From assembly GCA_958448395.1 (NCBI GenBank), contig CAUDDP010000005.1:1-63660 (forward strand): a stretch of DNA of 63,660 nucleotides, written 5' to 3'. The stretch's first letter is position 1. Each line of letters starts with the position of its first letter. The stretch is from an uncultured Oscillospiraceae bacterium (GTDB taxonomy: Bacteria > Bacillota > Clostridia > Oscillospirales > Ruminococcaceae). Under the pieces are notes generated by a model that was not told the origin of the DNA, ran no database searches, and saw only the letters and a program-made list of their open reading frames with translations. This document shows, piece after piece, positions 17,682 to 25,252 of the stretch. The position numbers and the translations under genes were made by a program.

Positions 17682-18064
17682 GCAAATCCATTTTTGTATT
17701 TTCTCTCACAGATAACGATCTCACCTCCGCCGGCAGATTCGCTTCGCTGTCTGCCTGTGTCCGCTGTCCGCCCTGTTTCGGTGTCCAAATTTGCAGCCAA
17801 ATCACTCTAAATTTCTACATTCTGCATCGTTTTGTTATTTTAGAGGGCGGACAGCGGCAGCTTATTCTTTATTTCGTTATCTTATCCAACTCGTTTTCTC
17901 TGCAAGGGGGACAGCTTGTCCCCAGTTCAGAGGATGCCCTTCCCTTTTGTCCCTTCGGGACATTTCCCCACACTGTGGGGAATAACCCCTCCGCCAAGCT
18001 GAAGCCAGCTTGACCGCAGTCGCCTGCGGCGTGCAATCGCTCTATAATTTGAAAATGGATTTGC
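17682..18064. mobile_element. MITE-like element, subfamily 2 (383 bp)
   Basis: The ends are inverted repeats GCAAATCCATTTT (17682-17694) and AAAATGGATTTGC (18052-18064), different from those of subfamily 1. The interior shares the same cores: CGCTGTCCGCC, CTCTAAATTTCTACATTCT, GGCGGACAGCGGCAGCTT, GGGGACAGCTTGTCCCC and CAGCTTGACCGCAGT. It carries an extra segment of about 60 bp with two more short hairpins (GTCCCTTCGGGAC, CCCCACACTGTGGGG). No gene. Confidence 0.72.
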
Positions 18065-18146
18065 ATAGAAAAATTATCCACTTCTCATCAATAGAATCGT
18101 CGCTTGAAAACAACCCCCCTGATAAATGCAGCATCAAATTAAAATT

Positions 18147-18629
18147 TTAATGTTTGTCGTTTTTCTTTTTTCTTATTTTACCGGTTACTCTTTCTACAAC
18201 CAGTTTAAAAACTTTTGTACATGACATTACTGCTTGATCGAATGGAAAATCTTCCTGATGATAATGCTTCATCAAAATACATAAAGCATGATATTTTTCA
18301 TCGTCGGAAAGCATTTCAATATGCCCTTGTCCGATTACACTTTCATATTCCATTGTGCAGCTTCCTTGTTCTCGTTCCATCACTAATTTATGTGCACAAT
18401 CCATCTCAAAACTGGCTCTATTATCCTTTTCTATCAAATCATATTTTGTACCTTCCATTGCTCCATGAAAATACAATTCGATTTGATTATCCCTTACACA
18501 CATCCCAAAATTAAGCGGTAAGATATATGGATAACCATCATGATTGAACGCAATTCGACAAACATCGCATTTCTCCATGATCGCCACAATATCTTTCCAT
18601 TCTTTTACTTCCCTATCCGAACGACGCAT
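18147..18629 (-). CDS. NimA-like flavin-binding pyridoxamine 5'-phosphate oxidase family protein
   Basis: 160-residue split-barrel flavoprotein of the PNPOx-like/5-nitroimidazole-reductase group. It begins MRRSDREV, has the barrel strand YPYILPLNFGM, a LYFHGAMEGTKYDLI segment typical of FMN binding and a C-terminal VVERVTGKIRKKK. Proteins of this group are annotated either as nitroimidazole resistance proteins or as general FMN-binding proteins; substrate unknown. It is monocistronic and bounded upstream by subfamily-2 repeat on its 3' side. Confidence 0.85.
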   Translation of the reverse strand: MRRSDREVKEWKDIVAIMEKCDVCRIAFNHDGYPYILPLNFGMCVRDNQIELYFHGAMEGTKYDLIEKDNRASFEMDCAHKLVMEREQGSCTMEYESVIGQGHIEMLSDDEKYHALCILMKHYHQEDFPFDQAVMSCTKVFKLVVERVTGKIRKKKNDKH

Positions 18630-18726
18630 TTTTCCTCCTATTTCAAAACAAACTTAAATCTGCAAAACTCAAGCTGCTTTATTTCTAAAAATATGCTATG
18701 AACTTACTATAACATTGGATGGACAT

Positions 18727-19173
18727 TCAACAGGAACTTCCTCGTCTGGTCATCAGCACTGCCCCTTCTGTCGGATTTGTATAATATCGCTTCCGAAACC
18801 CAACCTGCTCATACCCCAGCTTCTGATACAAGGCAATCGCTGCTGCATTGTGTTCCCGCACCTCTAAAATAAAATTGCTGTTTGGAAACGCTGCATGTGC
18901 CATCTGCAACAATTGTTTTGCAATACCCTGCCGCCGGTAATCCGGCAACACAGCAATATCGTCCACACTTTGTTCTTCCCCCAATCTCTGCAGCACCAAA
19001 TACCCTGCCAGTTCTCCGGCAACCATCGCCGCCCACATCCGTGTATCTGGCTGAGCAAATGCCATTTGAAACACATTCAGTGACCACGGATCAGGAAAGC
19101 AACACTTTGCAATCTGTACTACTTCCGGCAGCTGCTCCGCTTTCAGCGGCAGAATCTCAGCCCTTTGCTGCAT
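18727..19173 (-). CDS. rimI: Ribosomal protein S18-alanine N-acetyltransferase
   Basis: 148-residue GNAT enzyme that acetylates the N-terminus of ribosomal protein S18. The acetyl-CoA motif is LPDYRRQGIAKQLLQ, and the RimI-type C-terminus has LEVREHNAAAIALYQKLGYEQVGFRKRYYTNP features. It overlaps the end of polA by 17 bp on the same strand, so it is translationally linked to it. The RimI call rests on the EVREHN and YY motifs. Confidence 0.88.
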   Translation of the reverse strand: MQQRAEILPLKAEQLPEVVQIAKCCFPDPWSLNVFQMAFAQPDTRMWAAMVAGELAGYLVLQRLGEEQSVDDIAVLPDYRRQGIAKQLLQMAHAAFPNSNFILEVREHNAAAIALYQKLGYEQVGFRKRYYTNPTEGAVLMTRRGSSC

Positions 19174-21718
19174 ACCAGCTCTTTCCTTTCTTGACCTCTA
19201 CCGTCAGGGGTACTGTAAATTCTACCACATGCTCCATCTCTTCCTGCAAAATCACTGCCGCAGTATCTGCCAGTGCCTCCGGCACTTCTACAATCAATTC
19301 ATCATGCACCTGCAAAATCAGCTTTGCTTCGGGACATTCTTTTTGCAGCCGATCAGAAACCCGAATCATGGCCATTTTGATAATATCTGCTGCCGTACCT
19401 TGAATCGGTGTGTTCATCGCAATCCGCTTGCCGGATGCCTGTATCATCTTATTAGACTGCCGCAGCTCCGGCACAGGTCGCCGCCGTTTAAAATACGTGC
19501 TGACATAACCCTGTTCCTTTGCCTGTTTGACCGTTTCGTCCATAAATTCTGCCACACGGGGATAGCGTGCCAGATAGTTCTTAATATACTGATCTGCCTG
19601 TGCAACCGAAACATGAATGTCCTTTGAAAGAGAAAATGCTCCCATCCCATAGAGAATGCCGAAATTTACCGCCTTTGCTGCACTTCGCATGGAATCTGTC
19701 ACCATCTCCGGCGGCATACCGAATACCTGTGCCGCTGTTGCCGTGTGAATATCGGCTCCATGCAGAAAAGCTTCCTGCATAGCGGTATCTCCGCAGAGAT
19801 TTGCCAGAATCCGCAGTTCAATCTGACTGTAGTCCGCATCCAGCAGCACATTGCCCTCTCCGGCAACGAAAAACTTTCGCATATTGCTGCCCAGCTCCGT
19901 TCTGACAGGAATGTTCTGCATATTCGGTTCCATCGAAGAAATGCGTCCGGTTCGGGTTTCTGTCTGCTTAAAAAAGGTATGGATTCTGCCATCTGCTGCA
20001 ACCGTCTTCTGCAAGCCATCAATGTACGTGGATTTCAACTTAGATACCTGCCGCCATTTCAACACATCCTCCACAATGGGATACTGCTCTCGTAGGGATT
20101 CTAAAATTTCTGCATTGGTGGAATAGCCGGTCTTTGTTTTTTTGCCATGCGGCAGCTGCTGTTCTCCAAAGAGCACATCGCCCAACTGCTTTGGAGAACC
20201 AATCTTAAACGGATGGCCTGCCGCATCATAGACTCTCTGCTGCAATACTTCCATCTGCTCTGTGAGGTATACACCAAAGTTCTGTAACCCTGCTGCATCC
20301 ACCAACACGCCATTTTCCTCCATGGCTGCCAGCACACGGGTCAACTGCAACTCCATCTGATACAGCTTTTCCATATCCTGTGCCTGAATTTCCTGCTCCA
20401 TCGCATCACAAAGTGCCGGCAATGCCAACAAAGGTGCCAAGGACTCCAATGCAGTATCATACAAAATATGATAGGACACACTTAATCTTGCCACCGTATA
20501 TTCCGAGGAAGCCGGATTCAGCAGATAAGCCGCAATTTCTCCATCAGAACGCAGCTGTTCCAAGGTACCACCGTGCTGCATCATGTAACGATAATGCAGC
20601 TTAGCAGAGAAGGTTCGCTTTGGAATCGCACTGCCCAAAAATTGCTGTATCCGGGTTTCGTCTGTGGTTTCATAGACCGTATCTTCCTGCAATACTTGCA
20701 AACACTTCTGTTCCAAATCCAATTGATAGCAGAGGGGCTGCAAATCCTCTTTTCGTTGCTGCCATTGCTGTAACATTTCTTCTGTCAGAACTTGCTGTTC
20801 TACCTTGATAGAGGGTGTAATGTTGCAAACAGCCGGTTCTCCTGCAACGATCTCATTGGTTGCCTCCAAATGCAGTTTATCCAGCAGCTTTACCATTTCC
20901 AACTCCATCAATAAGCTCCGCACTTCCTGTGCCCGAATGGGCTTTGGCAGGTAGGATTGCAGGTCTGTTGAAATTGGAGCATCTTTTACAATTGTTGCCA
21001 GCCATTTGCTTTCTATGGCTTTTTCCTTTCCGGTAATCAGTTTTTGTACCGCCATTTTACTGATATTCAGCTGGTCGATATGGTCGTAGACGGCTTCCAC
21101 GGTTCCCCGACTGCGAATCAATGCCGAAGCGGTTTTCGGACCAATCCCTACAACACCAGAAATATTGTCAGAACTATCCCCCATAAATGCCTTCAAATCA
21201 ATAATGGAAATCGGATAGAATCCATATTCCTCTCGGAATCGTTGTACGGTATAGTCAATGTCCTCCCGATTGGTCACCAATCGAACATGCACCTTGTCGG
21301 TTATCAACTGTAAGGTATCCCGATCACCGCTGAGAATGACACATTCCCCGCCCTGCTGCTCCACTGCCGCAGAAAGCGTGCCCAATATATCATCCGCCTC
21401 ATAACCGGCACACTCCACAATCTGCACGCCTAACAGGGTCAGCAGCTTTTTGATATACGGCATCTGCATCGCCAATTCTTCCGGCATTCCCTTGCGGTTT
21501 GCTTTATAAGAAGAAACCTTCTGATGCCGAAAAGTCGGCGTATGCACATCAAAGGCAACCGCAATGGCATCCGGCTGCAAATCGGTGACATGCTTCAAGT
21601 AAATATTCATAAAGCCAAAAATTGCATTTGTATAAATTCCTTTATGATTGGAAAGCAACCGAATCCCATAATAGGCACGGTTCATAATGCTATTTCCATC
21701 AATTGCTAATAGTCGCAT
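19157..21718 (-). CDS. polA: DNA polymerase I
   Basis: 853-residue repair and Okazaki-fragment polymerase. The N-terminal 5'-3' exonuclease (residues 1-290) starts LLAIDGNSIMNRAYYG and has a helix-3-turn motif GVVGIGPKTA. The central 3'-5' exonuclease-like region lacks the aspartate pattern of active proofreading domains. The C-terminal polymerase has motif A DADYSQIELR, the finger helix and motif C VHDELIVEV. I chose the ATG at 21718 with GGAGGG upstream, rather than a TTG 12 bp earlier that lies in the ribosome site. Confidence 0.95.
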   Translation of the reverse strand: MRLLAIDGNSIMNRAYYGIRLLSNHKGIYTNAIFGFMNIYLKHVTDLQPDAIAVAFDVHTPTFRHQKVSSYKANRKGMPEELAMQMPYIKKLLTLLGVQIVECAGYEADDILGTLSAAVEQQGGECVILSGDRDTLQLITDKVHVRLVTNREDIDYTVQRFREEYGFYPISIIDLKAFMGDSSDNISGVVGIGPKTASALIRSRGTVEAVYDHIDQLNISKMAVQKLITGKEKAIESKWLATIVKDAPISTDLQSYLPKPIRAQEVRSLLMELEMVKLLDKLHLEATNEIVAGEPAVCNITPSIKVEQQVLTEEMLQQWQQRKEDLQPLCYQLDLEQKCLQVLQEDTVYETTDETRIQQFLGSAIPKRTFSAKLHYRYMMQHGGTLEQLRSDGEIAAYLLNPASSEYTVARLSVSYHILYDTALESLAPLLALPALCDAMEQEIQAQDMEKLYQMELQLTRVLAAMEENGVLVDAAGLQNFGVYLTEQMEVLQQRVYDAAGHPFKIGSPKQLGDVLFGEQQLPHGKKTKTGYSTNAEILESLREQYPIVEDVLKWRQVSKLKSTYIDGLQKTVAADGRIHTFFKQTETRTGRISSMEPNMQNIPVRTELGSNMRKFFVAGEGNVLLDADYSQIELRILANLCGDTAMQEAFLHGADIHTATAAQVFGMPPEMVTDSMRSAAKAVNFGILYGMGAFSLSKDIHVSVAQADQYIKNYLARYPRVAEFMDETVKQAKEQGYVSTYFKRRRPVPELRQSNKMIQASGKRIAMNTPIQGTAADIIKMAMIRVSDRLQKECPEAKLILQVHDELIVEVPEALADTAAVILQEEMEHVVEFTVPLTVEVKKGKSWYAAKG

Positions 21719-21749
21719 AATTCCCTCCAAATACCAAGTCTATCCGAAC

Positions 21750-21812
21750 AAAGAGACGCCTTTTTTTGCGTACCGTTTGCCGCACCAGATGGGACGACCT
21801 CTTTGTATAATC
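21750..21812. promoter_or_regulatory. Inverted repeat in the polA upstream region
   Basis: ACAAAGAG near 21750 and CTCTTTGT near 21803 are inverted copies about 45 bp apart, just upstream of polA and next to a TTATAC-type -10 candidate. The role is unclear. Confidence 0.3.
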
Positions 21813-21949
21813 TCAGTATAACACTGTTTCCGAAAAAAAACTATACAAATTTCAAAATCTGTGGTAAAATTAAATTGCATATTTCATTGCCGAACCCTGT
21901 TTGTCGGATAATAAGGAAAGATAACAAGAGTAAAACAGCACCCCGAAAC

Positions 21950-22279
21950 CACGGAAATCTATTTTTGTATTTTCTCTCACGGATATCGATCTCACCTCCG
22001 CCAGCAGAATCGCTTCGCTGTCTGCCTGTGTCCGCTGTCCGCCCTATTTTTGTGTCCAAGTTTGCAGACAAATCGCTCTAAATTTCTACATTCTATATCG
22101 TTTTGTTATTTTAGAGGGCGGACAGCGGCAGCTTGTTCTTCATTCTGTTACCAAAACTCTAATTGCAGCGTTTCGCAGGGGACAGCTTGTCCCCTGCACC
22201 CCTCCGCCAAGCTGAGCCAGCTTGACCGCAGTCGCCTGCGGCGGAGCAATCCACTCTATCATGAAAATGAATTTTCGTG
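21950..22279. mobile_element. MITE-like element, subfamily 2 (330 bp)
   Basis: The inverted ends are CACGGAAATC (21950-21959) and GAATTTTCGTG (ending 22279). The interior matches 17682-18064 from ATTTTTGTATTTTCTCTCAC through GGCGGACAGCGGCAGCTTG to CAGCTTGACCGCAGTCGCCTGCGGC, without the extra 60-bp segment. Its right end stops about 30 bp before the dusB start, so the dusB leader, and perhaps its promoter, come from the element. Confidence 0.72.
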
Positions 22280-22310
22280 ATTTCACCAAAAGAAAGGAAT
22301 GCCTTTATTT

Positions 22311-23297
22311 ATGCCTACTAAATTTTCCCTTGGCAGCCTCACGCTGCCCTGCACGGCAGGACTTGCCCCTATGGCAGGGGTTGCTGACCGAGCCTATCGT
22401 ATTTTATGTAAAGAACACCATGCTGCCATGTTAGTAAGTGAGATGATCTCTGCAAAAGGGCTTTGCTATGGTGACCCAAAGACCGCACAATTTTGCACCA
22501 TCACCAAAGCAGAACGCCCGATGGGCTTGCAGCTGTTCGGCAGCGAACCGGAATTTATGGCAAAAGCAGTACAAATTGTTCTGCCCTACCAACCAGATTG
22601 GATTGACATCAATATGGGTTGTCCGGTACACAAAGTCGTTGCCACGGGTGCCGGTTCTGCCCTCATGCAAAAACCAGATCTTGCTGCGGATTTGGTACGA
22701 GCTGCGGTATCGGTTTCTCCTGTTCCGATTACGGTAAAATTCCGTGCCGGCTGGGATGAGAACAACCGCAATGCGGTTTCCTTTGCTCAAAAAATGGAAC
22801 ACGCCGGTGCCGCTGCCGTTGCCGTACACGGGAGAACCAAAACCCAACTGTATGCTGGAAAGGCAGACTGGGACATCATCCGACAGGTAAAACAGACGGT
22901 TTCTATCCCTGTTATCGGAAACGGCGATGTCACAAATGCAGAAAGCTGTCTCCAGATGTATGAGCAAACCGGATGCGACCTTGTCATGGTAGGACGTGGC
23001 AGCTATGGAAATCCCTTTGTCTTTTCTGAAATCGCAGCAGCAATTGCAGGAAAGCCCTACCAGAAGCCCACATTAGAAGAAAAAATGGATACCATGCTGT
23101 ATCACATTCGGCTCATTCTGAAATTAGCAAACGGAAAGCCACCAGAGCTTGCCATTCGGGAGGCACGGAAACACGCTGCATGGTATATCAGTGGTCTCCA
23201 TGGTGCAGCCGCTTTTCGGGCAAGATGCTATCAACTGCAATCCTATGAGGAAGCAGAACAGCTGGCAGAAGAGGTAAAGGAGGCAAACCCATCTTGA
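22311..23297 (+). CDS. dusB: tRNA-dihydrouridine synthase B
   Basis: 328-residue FMN-dependent TIM-barrel enzyme that reduces uridine to dihydrouridine in the tRNA D loop. Motifs: LAPMAGVADRAYR, INMGCPVHKVV (catalytic Cys in this loop), FRAGWDEN and VAVHGRTKTQLYAG, and NGDVTNAESC. I prefer the ATG at 22311, 12 bases after AAAGGA, over the ATG at 22299 that touches the ribosome site. Its stop overlaps the TTG start of the Smr gene. Confidence 0.93.
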   Translation: MPTKFSLGSLTLPCTAGLAPMAGVADRAYRILCKEHHAAMLVSEMISAKGLCYGDPKTAQFCTITKAERPMGLQLFGSEPEFMAKAVQIVLPYQPDWIDINMGCPVHKVVATGAGSALMQKPDLAADLVRAAVSVSPVPITVKFRAGWDENNRNAVSFAQKMEHAGAAAVAVHGRTKTQLYAGKADWDIIRQVKQTVSIPVIGNGDVTNAESCLQMYEQTGCDLVMVGRGSYGNPFVFSEIAAAIAGKPYQKPTLEEKMDTMLYHIRLILKLANGKPPELAIREARKHAAWYISGLHGAAAFRARCYQLQSYEEAEQLAEEVKEANPS

Positions 23298-23569
23298 AGC
23301 AACAGAAACAAAAAAGAACACCAACTGCCTATCGTCCCAGTCATGTGATTACGGTCGACTTACACGGTCTATCCGTTGCAGAGGCACGGGCAAAATTACG
23401 GCAGGTATTGCAAAGCTGTCCGGCATCTGTGACAGAAATCGAGGTCATTCATGGCTTTCACAGCGGACAAGCTTTGCAAAAGCTGGTACGAAAAGATTTT
23501 CAGCACGCCCGGATTGCCTCTCGCAGCTTTGGTCTGCAAGGTGGTGTAACGAATTATATTTTAAAGTGA
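23294..23569 (+). CDS. Small Smr-domain protein
   Basis: 91 residues that are almost only an Smr domain, as in the C-terminus of MutS2. The two signatures are VDLHGLSVAEA (about residues 21-31) and IHGFHSGQALQKLVR (about 51-65); the second is normally HGxGxG, so the second glycine is replaced here. Smr domains bind or nick nucleic acids. The start is TTG at 23294 with a perfect AAAGGAGG nine bases upstream, overlapping the dusB stop. Confidence 0.85.
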   Translation: MKQQKQKRTPTAYRPSHVITVDLHGLSVAEARAKLRQVLQSCPASVTEIEVIHGFHSGQALQKLVRKDFQHARIASRSFGLQGGVTNYILK

Positions 23570-23578
23570 GGGATGTTC

Positions 23579-24352
23579 ATGCAGATTCGCACCTGTTGTT
23601 ATTTTTTGCTGCTTGTTATCGAAATGGGATTATTCTTCGTATTTCTAGCTCCCGTTTTCCTGCACATTTTCAATGCTGGCAATCTGGTTGGCATGGCGGC
23701 AGCTGTCTGCTGTTTTCTGGCGACACTTTTTCATAAACCGCTGTTTCATCTGTTAAAAACGCTCTGGCAGGCAACGAGCGGAAAAATCCTGCTCAGTGTG
23801 CTGACACTGCTACTTGCAGCCGGCATTCTCTTTATTGGGTTCTGTTCTGTCCGCATGGCACAACACTACCAAAATCCGCCGCAAACGCCTTGCACGGTCG
23901 TGGTACTGGGGTGTAAGGTCAAGGGAACGATTCCCAGCCTGATGCTGCAACGCCGCTTAGAAGCTGCCAGTGCGTATTTACAGGCACATCCGGAAGTCCC
24001 CTGTATTGTTTCTGGTGGAAAAGGGGCTGGGGAAGACATCTCCGAAGCACAGGCAATGAAAACCTATTTACTTGCAAAAGGGATTGCAGCAGAACGCATT
24101 CTGCTGGAAGACCGTTCCACCGATACGCAGGAAAATTTGCAGTTCAGCAAAAAAATTCTGAACGAAAACGGACTGCCCAATCGGATTACCATTGTAACAG
24201 ATGGATTCCACCAATACCGGGCACACCAGATGGCGAAACAAATGGGGCTGGAAAGCTGGTCAGTCAGCGGAAAAACCAGAAAAATCCTGATTCCCACCTA
24301 CTGGGTACGAGAATGGTTGGCATTATGGGAACTGTTTCTCGGTATCGCATAA
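23579..24352 (+). CDS. YdcF/SanA family (DUF218) membrane protein
   Basis: 257 residues: three N-terminal membrane helices (about residues 5-25, 32-55 and 65-90) followed by a DUF218 domain with VVLGCKVKG, the VSGGKG loop, EAQAMKTYL and DRSTDTQENL. This is the arrangement of cell-envelope ElyC/YdcF proteins, whose reaction is poorly defined. The second ATG (23579) is preferred because GAGGG lies six bases before it. It is the third gene of the dusB-smr-ydcF group. Confidence 0.85.
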   Translation: MQIRTCCYFLLLVIEMGLFFVFLAPVFLHIFNAGNLVGMAAAVCCFLATLFHKPLFHLLKTLWQATSGKILLSVLTLLLAAGILFIGFCSVRMAQHYQNPPQTPCTVVVLGCKVKGTIPSLMLQRRLEAASAYLQAHPEVPCIVSGGKGAGEDISEAQAMKTYLLAKGIAAERILLEDRSTDTQENLQFSKKILNENGLPNRITIVTDGFHQYRAHQMAKQMGLESWSVSGKTRKILIPTYWVREWLALWELFLGIA

Positions 24353-24354
24353 TA

Positions 24355-24390
24355 CGCCTGCCCGTAGTCGCCTGCGGCAGATAAAACTTT
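24355..24390. repeat. Fragment of the dispersed inverted-repeat family
   Basis: A short piece, GTAGTCGCCTGCGGCAGATAAAAC, matches the right-hand part of the elements at 1-53 and 22225-22245. It sits between the YdcF stop and its terminator and has lost both ends. Confidence 0.5.
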
Positions 24391-24431
24391 TCCGTCAAAC
24401 GCCTCTTCACATAAAAATACACAACAAGAAC

Positions 24432-24465
24432 GCCGCAGAGCATTTTCCACTCTGCGGCATTTTTC
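24432..24465. terminator. Terminator between convergent ydcF-like and kinase-like genes
   Basis: GCCGCAGAG (24432-24440) pairs perfectly with CTCTGCGGC (24450-24458), followed by ATTTTT. Confidence 0.85.
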
Positions 24466-24491
24466 ACTTATTTCACATGGCGGTATTCTGA

Positions 24492-25106
24492 TTATGCGTA
24501 AATGGTTTTTTGGGCAGCAGCCACAATAATGTCTGCACAAAGTGGGATTCCCAGTGCACCGCTGTTTAGACAGAAGGTATAATTCTCCTTATCATACCAG
24601 TTTCCGCCTGTATTAATGCTGTAAAACGTCTCTCTTCTCCGATCAGACTTCCGCAGGGTAGCTTCTGCTCTTCTCGGATCAACAGAATATTCTGATACCG
24701 CACGATTTACACGAGACTCCTGATCTGCATAAACAAAGGCACTCAGCATATGTTCCATATCCCGAAGAATGTAGCTTGCACAGCGTCCCACAATCACACA
24801 GTCACTCTTCTCCGCCAGTTCTTTGATAATATTTGTCTCAATGATGTATACCTTATCTGACAATGGCAGATTTTCCTGAATGGAACGGGTTGGATTGGAA
24901 GACAGCATTAAGGTATATAGGAAACTCTTCGGTGCAGCTTCCTCTGCACTCGCCAGATAATCGACGGATACGCCGCATCGTTCTGATGCCATTTCCAAAA
25001 TCTCACGGTTATAAAATGGGATACCGAGTTGTTTTGCAACCAGCTCCCCAACTTCCCGACCGCCGCTTGCATATTCTCTTTCAATTGTGATAATTCGATT
25101 GCTCAT
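24492..25106 (-). CDS. Cytidylate kinase-like family protein
   Basis: 204-residue P-loop protein of the AAA_26/cytidylate-kinase-like group. It has an atypical nucleotide loop, EYASGGREVGELVAKQLG (about residues 8-25), then FYNREILE, a Walker-B-like CVIVGRCASYIL and a C-terminal lid with Arg residues (SDRRRETFY). It is not the housekeeping Cmk; the physiological substrate is unknown. The ATG at 25106 is preferred because AAGGAGG lies eight bases upstream. Confidence 0.82.
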   Translation of the reverse strand: MSNRIITIEREYASGGREVGELVAKQLGIPFYNREILEMASERCGVSVDYLASAEEAAPKSFLYTLMLSSNPTRSIQENLPLSDKVYIIETNIIKELAEKSDCVIVGRCASYILRDMEHMLSAFVYADQESRVNRAVSEYSVDPRRAEATLRKSDRRRETFYSINTGGNWYDKENYTFCLNSGALGIPLCADIIVAAAQKTIYA

Positions 25107-25252
25107 GTTCATGGCCTCCTTCTGCCGTTTTTTCTTCCGTTTCATTATACCATATTTTCAGCATAATGGCTGTCATTCTTTGTAGGTTTTTCAAAAAATC
25201 TACTTTTTTCACAACCAATCAAAAATGATTTTGTGCAATACTTACAAGTTTA

